64,000 nt of DNA from Ciborinia camelliae (GCA_025890175.1 JANPYM010000012.1:1714677-1778676), one strand, 5' to 3'; positions 22,939 through 34,640 are shown, counted from the stretch's first letter. The notes: generated from the sequence alone by a model not told the origin. Numbers and translations are program-made.

Positions 22939-25349
22939 AGTCAAAGTAGGTAATTTTATATTAGGTATTGGAAGATAGGATTTGTTAATGTATGTATGTA
23001 TATATGTTTATTTATATAGGTATAATTACCTACCTAGGTATTCTTAACGTTTAGTTTATATATATATTAACCAACCAACAATACAAATAAAAAGATAGGA
23101 CAAACATCCACCTACCTACCTAGTACTCTACTGCACTATAGTACACGCAACATAGATCTAAAGATCTAAAAAAGCACCCCAGAACCCTTGGGATTTTCTT
23201 CTTTTCCCTTCTCTTCTCTAGAGTAAAATAAAATAACCATCAAGCAACAACCAACCAGCCCAATATATATAAAATCTCTAAATCGTAAAAAAGGGGAAAA
23301 GAGCGAAGACGACACGACCCGGGCGGATGGATCATGGATTAAAGAAGTGATCATATGTTTATATATTAATTTTCCAATATTTAAGAAACTGAAAAAACTT
23401 AAAAACCCTACTAGTTGTCCCTCTGAGGGGAAAGAAAGAAAAAAACGAAAGGGGGTTTTATACAGTATGGTATGATGTGATGTGAAATGAATGGATAGAT
23501 AGATAGATAGACGAGTGGAAAGAGGAAGAGGAATCTAAATAAAAAGAGAGGTAAGTGAGAAAAGAAGATAAATTTAATGAATACTATGCTATGCTATGCT
23601 ATGCTATGCTATGCTAGGTATATAACGCTATACAACGACGCTATGCCAGTCTCCACTCGACTCTAATCTACTCTACTCTGAAAGATGCAAAAAAATACAA
23701 ATACAAATATGCTGATGGAGTATGAGACGGGAAGGACGGGAAGGAGAAGGAAGAAAAGAAAGAAGTCGAAGAAAAGAAAAGAAAAGATGAACATACATGG
23801 AGGACGATTGATCTAGTGAACCGATGTATATATGCGGATACAAAGATGGTATACTGCCGTATATATGATATTAACATAAAGGGCGATGATAAGATTAAGA
23901 ATTTAAGACGACTGAGTGGGTAGGAAGGAAAGGAAAGGGAAGGAAAAGGAAGGAAGGAGGGAGGAAGAAATATCAAGCTGCAAGCAGTATTATATTAAAA
24001 AAAAATAAAAGCACGCCATAGCCTTCGCATTTCCAATCTTTCCCCACAACAACCACAACCACAACATAAAACTACAACCATCCGAGTATTCTCAGAATTC
24101 GACGCGCATGCATGATACATACATACAATGAAGACGAAATCCACACCACCACCATACGTACGTACTACATACTACATATCGCAGTCCATACAAGCAAGCA
24201 AGCAAGCAAGCAAGCAAGACACACTCCGAGTCCAAAAACCCATCAAAAAGCCCCCCAATAATATCCCACTTCATCATCATAATCCCAAGCTAAATCGCAT
24301 CACCATCCCTCATCCCTCGTGGTAAAGCAGTAATCGACATCCATATTTTTTCTAACCCCGGGAATCTCCATCCCTACTTCGATGCAATGTCATATCTCTA
24401 TATCTATATCTATATCGAGATAGGCAGGCAGGCAGGCACAGCATTCCCGCCGCATGCATGCCTACAACGTGGACTTTATCGAGCGAGCGAGCGCACGGAA
24501 TATGCCAAAATGGGATCCTTTTTTTTTTCCAGAAACGCACGCGATGTTTATTATTTCATCGGTCGGTCGGTCGGATTGTTCCTTTCCAATCTAATCCCTC
24601 CAATCCAATCCAATCTAATCCAGTCCCTACAATACAATCTAATCCAGAGCGATGCAAGCGATGCAAGCCACGCAAATGAAACCCCCACTCCCACTCCCAC
24701 AGCTCCTAACATGAGATATCAGCAAGAAAGGAGAATACCGCAGGAGCTCGGATAAGGCTCATCAAAGAAACCCCCCCCTCCGAGATATATCCGACTCGCG
24801 CCGGCGAAGAAATGAATGAATGAATGAATGAATGAATGAACGAATGAAAGATCGCGCAACGGGAACAAACATCAATCAATCCATAATTCTTTGTCCGACC
24901 GCATCATAGAGATCCGCTTACACAAGCTGTGATGTGGCGATCGAATCGCATCGCATCGCATCGCCTCATGCCATGCCATGCCGCATTCCACCCAGCGCCA
25001 AATATTCGTCTGCCCACCTAAGCGAATGATAGACATACATACAGATATGCTTTGCGTGAGTCGTCCTCGATATCACATTTGCGAAGAGAAAATCCATGAT
25101 TTTAGAAATGATTCCTGAGGTCGTGTCATGGCATAGCATGCCATGGCATGGTATGGAGATGGTATTTTATCTGCAACTGCAACTGCAACTGCAACTGCAA
25201 GACGAGAAAATTATAAGAACCCTTGAAACGAAAAATTTGCAGCTAGGACAAGACAGGACAGGACAGGACAGGACCCAAAGATCCGTCTCGCCCAGGACCA
25301 GGACCAAGACCAGGTCTTACAAGAATCCAGACTCATCGAAACCCCCCAC

Positions 25350-25402
25350 ATCCATCCATCCATCCATCCATCAATCCATCCATCCATCCATCCATCCATC
25401 CA
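25350..25402. repeat. (CATC)n microsatellite
   Basis: About 13 units of CATC with one CAATC interruption, followed by CAAC units. Confidence 0.9.
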
Positions 25403-25514
25403 TTCAACCATCCAACCAACCAACCAACCAATTAATCCCCAATCCAAACCCCAAACCCCAAACCCCAAAGCCTCGACGTTATTTTATTTTCCGGGCCGAC
25501 ATATCTAATATCCT

Positions 25515-25598
25515 TATCCATATCCATATCCATATCCATATCCATATCCATATCCCTATCCATATCCATATCCATATCCCTATCCATATCCCTATCCA
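25515..25598. repeat. (TATCCA)n hexanucleotide satellite
   Basis: About 14 units of TATCCA with TATCCC variants. Confidence 0.9.
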
Positions 25599-25838
25599 CC
25601 TGCATCTCAGTCCAGTCCAGTCCTCAACAACCTACCTACCAACCTACCTACCTAGTTATACCTACTAATCATCAGAACATGCCCAGTGCCCCAAGAAATC
25701 TATTCTATCTATCTATCTATATTAGTTAGCGCCCAGGAATTCCTCGTAACGCGGAAAAGGAAAAGGAAAAGGAAAAGAATCGGTTGGTTTAATATTATTA
25801 CTAGGTAGGTATTATAACGCCATTTTGGGCGTTGGGGG

Positions 25839-25937
25839 AGGTAGGAGGGAGGGAGGGAGGAGGGAGGTAGGGAGGGAGGGAGGGAGGTAGGTAGGTAGGT
25901 AGGTAGGTAGGTAGGTAGGTAGGTAGGTAGGTAGGTA
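25839..25937. repeat. (GGGA)n / (GGTA)n compound microsatellite
   Basis: A GGGA/GGAG block turns into an uninterrupted GGTA block. It ends in a short inverted stretch GGTACCTACC, so the terminus is partly palindromic. Confidence 0.9.
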
Positions 25938-26670
25938 CCTACCTATCATGATGATGAGACAAGTCCAAAATCAAAACCCAAATCAACAAATACGAATAAA
26001 CTCACTCACTCACTCGCTCGAGAAAGTTGATTGCCGAAGCCGTCTCGTTCCTGGATATATCTAGGTATCCATAGGAGCGAATAGATCAAGCATCCTTCAC
26101 CTATCCGTCCATTAGCTTTTCAACACGCTTGACGCTTCATATGAACACGGTTCAGAATCCAGATTTGCGAAAACTCGTATATAGTATAAAGTATAATTTC
26201 ATTTGCATCTATCTCTGTTTATGCAACCTAGGGGTTCCATATTCAGCTTGAAATACTTTACCCAACTCTTCGTCCATGGTACAATGGCCGTGGATTCTTT
26301 GATTATATAATGCGCATGATGCAATGGGCGAACATTCATATATAATAAATAATTCCTCATTATTTGGAAATAACGAGTATTTCTTATCTATCTATCTATC
26401 TATCTACCTAGCTACCCAGCTAGCTAGCTAGGTATGTATCTAATTCCCTCAGCTTTAGCTGAATCTTCATGCCTATTATACCTATCGTGTATCAAGCATG
26501 CATGTAAAAGAATCGAAGGAGATATCTACTATGTATGTACAACCAGATGCAAGTTGACCATAATTATGGGCCTCTTCCCTTCGCGCAGCTTTAACTTATT
26601 GATTCTTATTCTTCGTACCCGGAGAAGAATTGAAAATGAAATGAAAATGAAATGAAACGTACAACCAAAC

Positions 26671-26754
26671 CAGTATTTCACCATCCAGTATTTCACCACC
26701 CAGAATTCTTCCATCCAGAATTCTTCCATCCGATATTTCACCATCCAGTATTGC
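26671..26754. repeat. Degenerate 14-16-bp tandem repeat (CAGTATTTCACCATC family)
   Basis: Six imperfect units alternate between CAGTATTTCACCATC-like and CAGAATTCTTCCATC-like sequences. Non-coding. Confidence 0.8.
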
Positions 26755-27012
26755 AATGCCCAACTCCAACCAAAGAAATTTCTCCCCCCTTTCTCCCTTC
26801 CTCCCTCCCTAACCTTCCTAATAAATATATCCTAGACATTAAAAACAAAAAAATTATCAACATCTACAAAGATGAAAAAAGGTAATCGAAAGAAAAATGA
26901 CAAATGAGAAACCAGGGTATCATATGATGACAAATGTTGGTGACCAAATAACTCCGAGGACATCTGTTTTCTTCATCCATAGAAGAACCGGAAACAAATT
27001 CAATATCATAAC

Positions 27013-27078
27013 TTTCTTCGCCCATAAAATAATCCGCCGATGCATCTCTCTTCTCATCGGTCCATGAACCTTGGTTGG
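27013..27078 (-). pseudogene. Degenerate copy of the F-box gene's C-terminal tail
   Basis: On the minus strand this segment reads GSWTDEKRDASADYFMGEES. It aligns with the end of the neighbouring F-box protein (NAWTDDERDELAALMGEDP, 27180-27243). Nucleotide identity is visible in blocks: TCTTCGCCCAT, CATCTCTC and CATCGGTCCATG are shared. It lies 100-150 bp downstream of the F-box stop codon in the same orientation. It is either a partial tandem duplication now decaying or an alternative 3' exon; no promoter or start of its own is evident. Confidence 0.65.
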
Positions 27079-27158
27079 GTTCATCCAAATGTGACGGGTT
27101 CGTCAAAACTTGCGGCTTCATCAAGCTTTGGGAGTTCATCATAGTATATGGCTAATCC

Positions 27159-28973
27159 TTATTCTTCAACATTGGCCGGATCTTCGCCCATCAAAGCAGC
27201 CAATTCATCTCTCTCATCATCGGTCCATGCATTTTTGTTGGCTTGGAGGAGAGACTTTAGACGTGAGAATGTGTTGTTCTGGGGTGTTTCATCTGAGCTT
27301 TCCTGGGATGCTTCATCTGAGTAGTTTTCCTGATCCTCATCATCCTGATCCTCATCATCCTGAGATTCATCATCCTGAGGCTCATCATCCTGAGGCTCAT
27401 CATCCTGAGGCTCATCATCCTGAGGCTCATCATCCTGAGGCTCATCCGCCTGAGACTCATCATCCTGATGCAAAGGAGTAGGGAATACTGCAATGTCAAG
27501 GTCGACTAAGTACGGAATTTCGTCGCCCCATGTCAAAAACCCCCTGAAGATAAATGGTTTGGATGGTTCTCTTTCCAATAGTCGAATGATTCCAATCTCA
27601 TCCACATCTTTACACCATAAAGAATCCCTATGATTTTCCGAGAGGGTCATCTGCAGATAGAAATTGTTAAGCCTTTTAGCTGGATTTGGTTGAATAAATG
27701 GTGAGCCTTTACAATTTGTAATGAACTTTTCAAGACGTAACATCAGATTGCGCAGCGTGTGTCCCTTTCCTGCAAAATCGGACTTTCCCTGCAATTCGAG
27801 CTTTCCCTGCAATTCGATTTCATCTAGCTCATCTGATTCATCAAGGAAATAGAACATTCGGATCCACTCATTGCTTTTGATATATTCTTCATCGTCATAT
27901 TTCTCCTGAGTGATTTCAAGTTTCATATTTCGAAGTGAGAGCGAACGTAAAGAACGCGCGTTTGCGAGTAAAAATCGCTTGAAATACTGCTCATTAAATT
28001 TGAAATTATCAAGTTGAAGAGAAACCAATGAGGGAAATTTCATATCTGGATGAACCAATTCAGAAATATCTGTACCACCAATCAAATGTTTGAGATGAAG
28101 TGACCTTAGATTGGACATGAAGGAAAGGAGAGTCGGGAGTTGGGGACCGAATTGATGATTAATAGTGAGAGATAAATCGAATAATCGCCCAAGAGCTTCC
28201 GTCTCATGTTTGCCGAGATCTGTGATACCTACAGGATTGGATGGAAATGTGGTAGATATCGTGATCGATCTTAATTTGGGTAAATTACGCAGGGATGATT
28301 TCAAAAAGCTCCAAAGTGGATCGAAATCACCAATCGGGGGCCGGTCATATTGCTGCCTTGAGTTTTCAAAGGGAGGGCAAAATTCGATAGCCTTGAGGTT
28401 TGGCAGGTTTCTCAAAGCCACATCGAATGCGCTTTCATTTGACCAGTGTCCGTCAAGACCTTGCTTAGTCCAATTTTGCTCAATATCTGACCATTGAGGA
28501 CTGTAATCGAGCTTCATAACATATTGTTGAAGTATGATGTTCTGTGTGACATTTAAAACACGTTCAAAATATAATGGCGCGAAGTTGAATTTCAAGGTTC
28601 TGAACATGTAAACTGCTGCTGCATCGTTATAACCGCGAGAAACGTATCTGAGGCGACGGAGATCATCTAGTTCGAGGTAGGAGCATATATGTCGAAGAAG
28701 TTCTTGTGGCATGTATACCTCTCGTTCCTCAGGTCGATTGAAGTTGAGCTGGAGATCAATAGAATTCTTGCGTCTATCGGATATATTTTCGTTCTCCGTG
28801 CGGTTGTAGTCACGCGCCGGACGTTCCATCATGTCCGATTCTTTTCGTGCTTGAATATCCCAAGCTCGTCGTCCTTGAATTTCCCAAACTCCTTCTCCTT
28901 GAATATCGCCTAGAATATGGCCTTGAATATTGCCTAGAATATTGCCTAGAGTTTGGTTTGTCATGGCTGCCAT
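27159..28973 (-). CDS. F-box protein with LRR-like middle and acidic repeat tail
   Basis: 604 residues counted from the ATG at 28973 (MAAMTNQTLG). An F-box at about residues 88-130 (MPQELLRHICSYLELDDLRR...) should recruit the protein to SCF ubiquitin ligase through Skp1. Before it is an N-terminal repeat of LGNIQG/ILGDIQG units (about 9-42). The middle resembles leucine-rich repeats (LRSLHLKHL, LVSLQLDNF, LRSLSLRNM), a typical substrate-binding region. Near the C-terminus lies a QDDEP tandem repeat and then a Ser/Glu-rich tail ending AWTDDERDELAALMGED. The substrate is unknown. An apparent 70-bp intron (29061-28992) just upstream would lie in the 5' UTR. Because the open frame continues a few codons above the ATG, a start in an upstream exon is possible but no ATG was found there. 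Confidence 0.85.
   Translation of the reverse strand: MAAMTNQTLGNILGNIQGHILGDIQGEGVWEIQGRRAWDIQARKESDMMERPARDYNRTENENISDRRKNSIDLQLNFNRPEEREVYMPQELLRHICSYLELDDLRRLRYVSRGYNDAAAVYMFRTLKFNFAPLYFERVLNVTQNIILQQYVMKLDYSPQWSDIEQNWTKQGLDGHWSNESAFDVALRNLPNLKAIEFCPPFENSRQQYDRPPIGDFDPLWSFLKSSLRNLPKLRSITISTTFPSNPVGITDLGKHETEALGRLFDLSLTINHQFGPQLPTLLSFMSNLRSLHLKHLIGGTDISELVHPDMKFPSLVSLQLDNFKFNEQYFKRFLLANARSLRSLSLRNMKLEITQEKYDDEEYIKSNEWIRMFYFLDESDELDEIELQGKLELQGKSDFAGKGHTLRNLMLRLEKFITNCKGSPFIQPNPAKRLNNFYLQMTLSENHRDSLWCKDVDEIGIIRLLEREPSKPFIFRGFLTWGDEIPYLVDLDIAVFPTPLHQDDESQADEPQDDEPQDDEPQDDEPQDDEPQDDESQDDEDQDDEDQENYSDEASQESSDETPQNNTFSRLKSLLQANKNAWTDDERDELAALMGEDPANVEE
27335..27465. repeat. Coding 15-bp minisatellite encoding (QDDEP)n
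   Basis: About eight 15-bp units (CATCCTGAGGCTCAT and variants) within the F-box gene encode repeated Gln-Asp-Asp-Glu-Pro/Ser/Asp on the minus strand. Copy number can change without frameshift. Confidence 0.95.
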
Positions 28974-28991
28974 CTGAGCTTTGGTGCGTTG

Positions 28992-29061
28992 CTGCAATCA
29001 CATGTAAGCTTTGGTTGGTTGAAATTAAATATTTAAAATATTTGAAGGATTGTTAACATAC
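28992..29061 (-). other. Probable 5'-UTR intron of the F-box gene
   Basis: On the minus strand there is a GTATGT donor at 29061 and a TGATTGCAG acceptor ending at 28992, 70 bp apart, within the size range of other introns here. No ATG lies in the preceding exon, so it appears to be a leader intron. Confidence 0.6.
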
Positions 29062-30094
29062 AATACAGTTAGTTGGTATAGAAAATTGAGATACTCCAAT
29101 CAGAGTCAAATATGCCAATGGATTTGCAAGTTCTCAATCTGCGAAATAAGTTCGTGGTGTCTTGGCAGTGTTCGTTTCTTTGCGCTGCTATCTGCTGCGT
29201 CTGCTGCGTATATTGCGTATATTGCGAATCTTTTTGCAGCTCAGATCAGATCGAATCTTGAAGTGATTGATAAAGTAAGGTTGCAAGATAAACGTCGGTC
29301 GATGATACTGTGATAAGATAAATCCCAATAAATACAAAGGAACATGCACAGCATGAAATAATTTGCTTGACGATGTAGTGGTCGGTCTGGAAGTTGTGGT
29401 TTTCGATAATTGAAGATGTATGGATTGTGTGGGTACAGATGGTGGGGGATGTGTGCATGCATGCATGCCGCGGGGAAAAATATTTATATTACCCGGGACC
29501 CATAGTTCTAAAATTAGGGTATGACGCATTTTTTGTGCATAATATGCTTGTGGATGCCTAAATATTTAGGCAGGTATTCAAAAACTTAAATTATAGCTAG
29601 GTACCTAGATAATGCCGAGGTAATCCTGAAATACCCGATTGTAGTGATATTGGGGAAGTGAATCTTTAGATATTTCACTTTTAGGTCTAATTGATCAAAT
29701 GACATAATACCTTGAAGAAAAACACACCACCTCAGCTCACCTCACCTCACCGCCTTCCAATTACGTCTTCTATATCCAAACCCTTCAGCCTTGCGAGAAC
29801 TTGACTTCTTCCACAATTAACATTAGGTATTGCATTTATGAATCTATATTGTTTATTATTGTTATTGCTATCCCTTAGCTATTCCCATTGATATTGATAT
29901 TGCTATTGCTATCAAGTCCAACTGGAACAATGGACAGAGCTAGAGCTGTAAGTTGAGGCATTGTTCTTCTACATCCTATTTCTACATCCTATATGTATGC
30001 TACCATGATCAACAGTCTCCAAGCCGAAATCAAATATCTGTATCAATATCAATACCTACCATACCATATTCTCCTTAAACTTCCAGACAACAAA
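29062..30094. other. Intergenic, no gene seen
   Basis: This region carries the F-box promoter side and the 3' flank of the GH89 gene. It contains a short CTCAC repeat near 29735 and TATTG/TTATT-rich sequence near 29850-29910. No coding signal. Confidence 0.5.
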
Positions 30095-32711
30095 TCAATC
30101 ACCTAGATACATCTTTACACTCCTCCCAATCCAACCCCTCCAATCAACTCCGCAACCAATCCCTTCAAATCCCCATCCCTCCCCCCCATCCCTTTCCCCA
30201 TCCCTTTCCCCATCCCTCTCCCCACCACCACCACCACCATCACCACCCCACTGCCACGCCCTCTCCCAACCCTCCAACCTCCCCCTCAAAACCCCGGCCT
30301 CAAACTCCGCAATCCCCACCTCCCCAATATAATCCAAAAACACGCGCCACCTCGGAAGATAATACCCTCGTACCAGTCCCCCCCCAACTCTTCGACGCAT
30401 AATCGGATATCTGTCCCGTGGGTCCCCATAGTGTTATTTGATTCCGCGCGTTGTATGCGAAGAATTCGGTTTGTGTTTGGTTTTGAGTTGATGGAGAAGA
30501 TTGGGATTTGATCTGGGATTGGGGTGCGAAGGAGGAGTAAATGGGTGAGTGAAATACTCCAGTAGAGTTTATAGAAGCTTGAGAATCCATCGAGGAAGAA
30601 CCCATATCAATAGCGGAATCAACCCAAGTATCCAAACGAAAATGAGAAGATGTCGAGAGTACATCATCCAAACTCATCAAGATTCCAACGAGCCCCTCGC
30701 CATCCCTAGAAATATTCACCCCAGCCGTATATTTCTCCATCAACCCCTTATAAAGCCGTTTAAACCTCTCCGCAAGAACCTGTCGCGTCACATCCACCAC
30801 GTCGAATTTCCAGGCCTCGTCTTCCCAGAGCTCGGGCGCCCCGATCGAGGCGTCGTATAGGAATTTCCACGCGCGGATCAGTTCTTCGGGATCGTAGAGC
30901 TCGAGCGTCGAGGATTGTCCTAGGCGTCCGTGGAATTCCGTGATGTTGGGTTGCATTTCCAAGACCGGTTTGGGGACACTATCCGCGAGTCTTAAATCCG
31001 TGTTGTTATATGCCGTCGTGCGAAGGATATCCCACGCGTCGTATATTTCTCCCGGTATCGGTTTTGCGCTGGAAATATGATATCGTTTCTTCACCCAAGA
31101 CTTAAAGTAGGCCTCCGTATCAATTGCATGAATATCCCAAGCCTGATCCAAAAGTAATTCATACATCAATCCATTGCCGTCCTGTCCCTCCATGGTATTC
31201 CCCATACCCACCATCTTCTCGGCTTCCCGGAACGCCTCGATGGCCGAATGCGTAATATTCCAAATCTGCCCATACAAACCCAACGTCCCACCATACCCAT
31301 GCACCTGGCACCAAATCCACGGTTTCCCATAATACTGCCGCGTCCGTCGCCACTGCGGGAACGATTCGGAAAACAGATCGAGGATCAACATGCTCTCGTT
31401 CCGGGGGACACCCCCGAGATAAGCCTCGATTCTCTCGTCTTCCCAAAACGCCGACAGCGCGTAGAAAAGCCAGCCCTGCAACATCCACACGGCGCGCGAA
31501 TCAAAGGTTCGAAGCGATTCATATGTTCCGCGTGATACGTTGCGGAGATAGGAGAGATCCCCAGATGCCGGACTGTTTTCGTTGTATTGGTCTAGCGTGT
31601 AGATGTGCGTGATGTTCCCATAGTATTCGCTTTGCAGACGCAGAAATACATGTTGAAGAGTGGTGAAGAGCGGATCGGTGGGTTGGAGGAATGAATCGCC
31701 TGAATACTCTTGGGGGAAAATCTCGGCCCAAATCCCGCCTGTGGTGATGATGTTTGCAGCAGGCGCTACTCTTCTCAGGGCTTTCGGTACAAAACCGGTG
31801 AATGCGGGTAAGACGGGTGTGATACCTAATTCTACCATTCTTTTTACAATCTTCTTTTGGAGAAGATGTTGGTCTTCGATCCAAGAGAGGGGGAGTGATC
31901 CACCCCAGGCTCCTTGGATATTGCCGAATCGATTCCAGGCTTGAAATGCCGGGCCGGAGAAAAATGAAAGGATTTCATCGGTGGTGAGGCCCGTGGTAAG
32001 GAGGGTGGAAAGTAAAGTTTTCTCGTAACCTACCCAGGCGAGAGAGAGGTTTATACCATGAAGAGACATCCAATCGAGTTGGACTTCCCAGTCTTCCCAG
32101 GTCCAAAACGCGGCTGTATAGGAAAACGTAACTATGAAGTATTCGTTAGTATTTATTGCGTAAGTCAGATACGTTTCCTGACAATCTGGTTTGATTTTTG
32201 AAATGTAATTATAAGAGCGAAAGATGCTTGAGAGAGATCATATCACCTACCGGTATTGAAATGATATCGCCATGGTACGATACTTGAACCTTTCAATGTT
32301 GAATTCAAAGCTGGGAGTTTTTCAGGCGCAAGATGGAGTTGAGACCCAATGTACCACCAGATATCCACGTGCAAAATATCCGTGAAATATCTATGTAACC
32401 TAATTTCCTAATTAGAAACTCTCCATCGAATTGGCGATAGGCATGACTTACCCACTGGAAATAGCACTCAATGAATTCCCTTCAACTCGGATCTTCCCCG
32501 TTAACGTTTGAGATACGGTATACTCATCATTTGTCACCCCCAACGTATGATTCCCTCGTATTTGAAACTCAAAATCATCGACATGGGCAGGTAGTCTTCG
32601 CTGCAAGAGATCTACTAATCCTTGAGTCGAGTGTGCCGCCTCTGCTTGTTCATTGAATAGTATAAAAGAAAAGAGCAGGAATAAAAACAATTGGTGTTGA
32701 ATAAGATGCAT
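30095..32711 (-). CDS. Secreted alpha-N-acetylglucosaminidase (GH89, NAGLU-like), frameshifted near its 3' end
   Basis: Exons are 32711-32452, 32390-32251 and 32131 onward, with introns of 61 bp (GTAAGT...ATAG) and 119 bp (GTAGGT...ATAG). A signal peptide occupies about residues 1-26. The protein matches lysosomal NAGLU: HVDIWWYIGSQ, WTWEDWEVQLDWM, LAWVGYE, YNENSP (Glu about 318) and LDLFSESFPQW (Glu about 389). The last two hold the two Glu equivalent to the human acid/base and nucleophile. It would release terminal GlcNAc outside the cell or in vacuoles. At the 8-C run 30377-30384 the frame breaks. The original frame stops at 30300 after about 743 residues, while the family-typical continuation GYYLPRWRVFLDY lies in the next frame and runs to 30095. 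Removing one base of the run would restore agreement. This is either a sequencing slip or a recent lesion. Confidence 0.85.
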
Positions 32712-34289
32712 AATTGTTGAAAAGATGACTGCAAAAGCCTATCTAGTATTCCAGCACCACTGGCTTTGGCAACTATTAAATACATACTGTAATGAAGGTT
32801 CCTCAGCTCCTCAGTATATAAGATGATCAACATGTAAGATTTTAGGTTGATGTAGATTATTACCGAGTCTAACTATAGTTGGAACCTTGCGATATTTATG
32901 AAGGGGGGATTGATTCGTTAAGGTCCATGTTACTCCTAGAAGCCTGAATGCGGAGAAAAGTGTGGTGTGGTGTGGCAGACTTCGAACTCCAAGTGACACA
33001 ATCGGTTAAGTTTAGATGACACACATATTCTAGCGTGATTGACTTTGGGGGAGACAGAAGGGGATCTTTTGAAAAAAACAAGATGTAGATGGTATAACCC
33101 ATGAAGAATATTATGATAATAAGTCTTCCTAGAAGGCAGAGTAATGCAGAAATAAAAATACAAATAAGAACTCCCAGATATTCACAGGTATCTCATCGCT
33201 AACAAAGCAGCCCTAGTATATCATTACTGAAGAGATCTAACTCGGAAGCTATATTGCATCCAATTGAAACAAGTTCACTTGTTGTAAACTGCAAAGGTTG
33301 GGTCTGGAGAGAGGTTCTCTAGTGGTAATGGATTGGAACATCATGTAAGCATCTTACATAAAAGAGGTATGTATTATCTTATCTTGTTTATTCTTATTAT
33401 AATTTGCATAGCTCCAATTGGTTGAAACTTAGCAGATTGGTGACACAATATGGGGGTTGCAGAGTAACAAAACCCGAAACATATATTACCTAGGTATGCT
33501 ATCCCAATAGGAATCAACAAACCGAAGAAAGGATTGTCATACTCACCCCAAGCTTAAGTCCAATAAAGATGAGGTTCATAGACTATTCATCGTATTCCAT
33601 CTTGTATTTCTCCAGCTCTAGAATTTAATCGCTCATGAGAAAATTGCGAGATGGATGCAAGTTCAGGCTTGTCGAGCTTGTAGAACGAGAAAACCGACCA
33701 GGACAATGGGGGAGATTACGAATCCTCGATCAAGAATGGATTGGCATGCAAATCGATCGTAACCGGTATTCTTGCTGAATCAGACAACAAAACTTCAAAT
33801 GCAACCCCTCATGATTAGGAACTTAGAGCCCGTATTCCCCGATTGGGCCATGGACGTGATTCAGGGTGTCTCGCGTCGTCTAGCGAAGATACCAAGAGAT
33901 ACCTCTCGCTCTCGTATACTTGAAGCCAGATAACGAACTTGAGGACAACAATAGACCTTCTTGACAGGATATGAACCGGGTGAGCCTTGAGGTTACTGCC
34001 GGCAGAGAGGTCAACCAGTCAGTTAGCTTACAGGGCTATAAGCTGGATCTGTAGAATATCATCAGCAAGCCAGTGAGGCCATATCCCAAGTGAAAGCTGG
34101 TTATCAGCAGAATAGTATCAAAAGAAATGAGATAAAAATGTTTATAGGGAAGGTTAAGGAAAGAAAGAAGTATATCTTCAGATCACGAGCTACTGGCAGG
34201 TATAGTAAGTCAGCCAACAAGGATATCAAATATTAACAGCGGGCCGGCTGGATATAATGAGTACACTGATAGCTTGCCGGCTGACTGAC
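32712..34289. other. Intergenic, GH89 promoter and unrecognised sequence
   Basis: No intact gene. The left part holds the GH89 promoter. The right part (33.6-34.2 kb) has short open stretches broken by many stops. They may be the decayed 5' portion of the HET relic that follows, but I cannot recognise them. Confidence 0.45.
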
Positions 34290-34640
34290 TGACCACTCTG
34301 GAACTTTCCGGGAGAGTTTACAAATGTGATCTCCAAAACTATTCGTAATACTATGGATTTGACAGCCGGTCTGGGAGAAAGATATCTCTGGGTAGACAGC
34401 TTGTGTATTGTGCAAGACAATGTCCCTCATCAATCACTGAAAACGAAATGCACTTAATATATGCTGACTCCGTACTTTGCATTGCATCCATGGCCGGTCA
34501 TGATGCAGAGTTTGGATTGATAAGTCTTTAAGGTGAACTCCTGAAGAGGCATTTGCAAGAGTGGTGGTTGACACTCAAAATATTCTCAACTATCTTGCAA
34601 GTTGATGTTCAATGTCCCCAGACATTCAACAAGACAGGGC
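34290..34640 (+). pseudogene. HET (heterokaryon incompatibility) domain relic
   Basis: The + strand encodes two consecutive HET-domain blocks in different frames. The first reads ISKTIRNTMDLTAGLGERYL then WVDSLCIVQDN (34328-34420), a hallmark of the domain. About 30 bp later the frame shifts and reads MHLIYADSVLCIASMAGHDA (34448-34507), the next conserved block. A weaker match continues (VQCPQTFNKTGHF, near 34610). Upstream and downstream frames are broken by stops, so this is a pseudogene. HET proteins trigger cell death on recognition of non-self. No toxin-like product can be made from this copy as it stands. Confidence 0.7.

Larger units (their letters stand above)
18858..27012. other. 8-kb gene-poor region upstream of the bZIP gene, dense in simple repeats
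   Basis: No protein or RNA gene was recognised. The left part (18.9-21.5 kb) is more complex sequence. It holds a possible 5' UTR of the bZIP gene, a stem-forming AAGAGG...CCTCTT at about 21050 and a 13-bp triplication CCAATGAGATATT (21762-21800). The right part is packed with short satellites: GATA near 23492, ATGCT near 23583, CAAG near 24200, GAAT near 24815, GGACA near 25237 and ATCT near 26385. Larger arrays are listed separately. Because the bZIP and F-box genes are both on the minus strand, all of this lies 5' of the bZIP gene and 3' of the F-box gene. Confidence 0.65.

Noticed and set aside
25096..25668. 190-codon frame in the satellite region
   Set aside because: Mostly translated (CATC)n, (TATCCA)n and (GGACA)n repeats.
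8329..27012. Transposable elements in the gene-poor regions
   Set aside because: No transposase, reverse-transcriptase or integrase frames and no long terminal repeats were seen; the sequence is simple repeats and unique spacer.
33300..33345. tRNA-like start (GGTTCTCTAGTGGTAATGG)
   Set aside because: No B-box or closing acceptor stem at the right distance.
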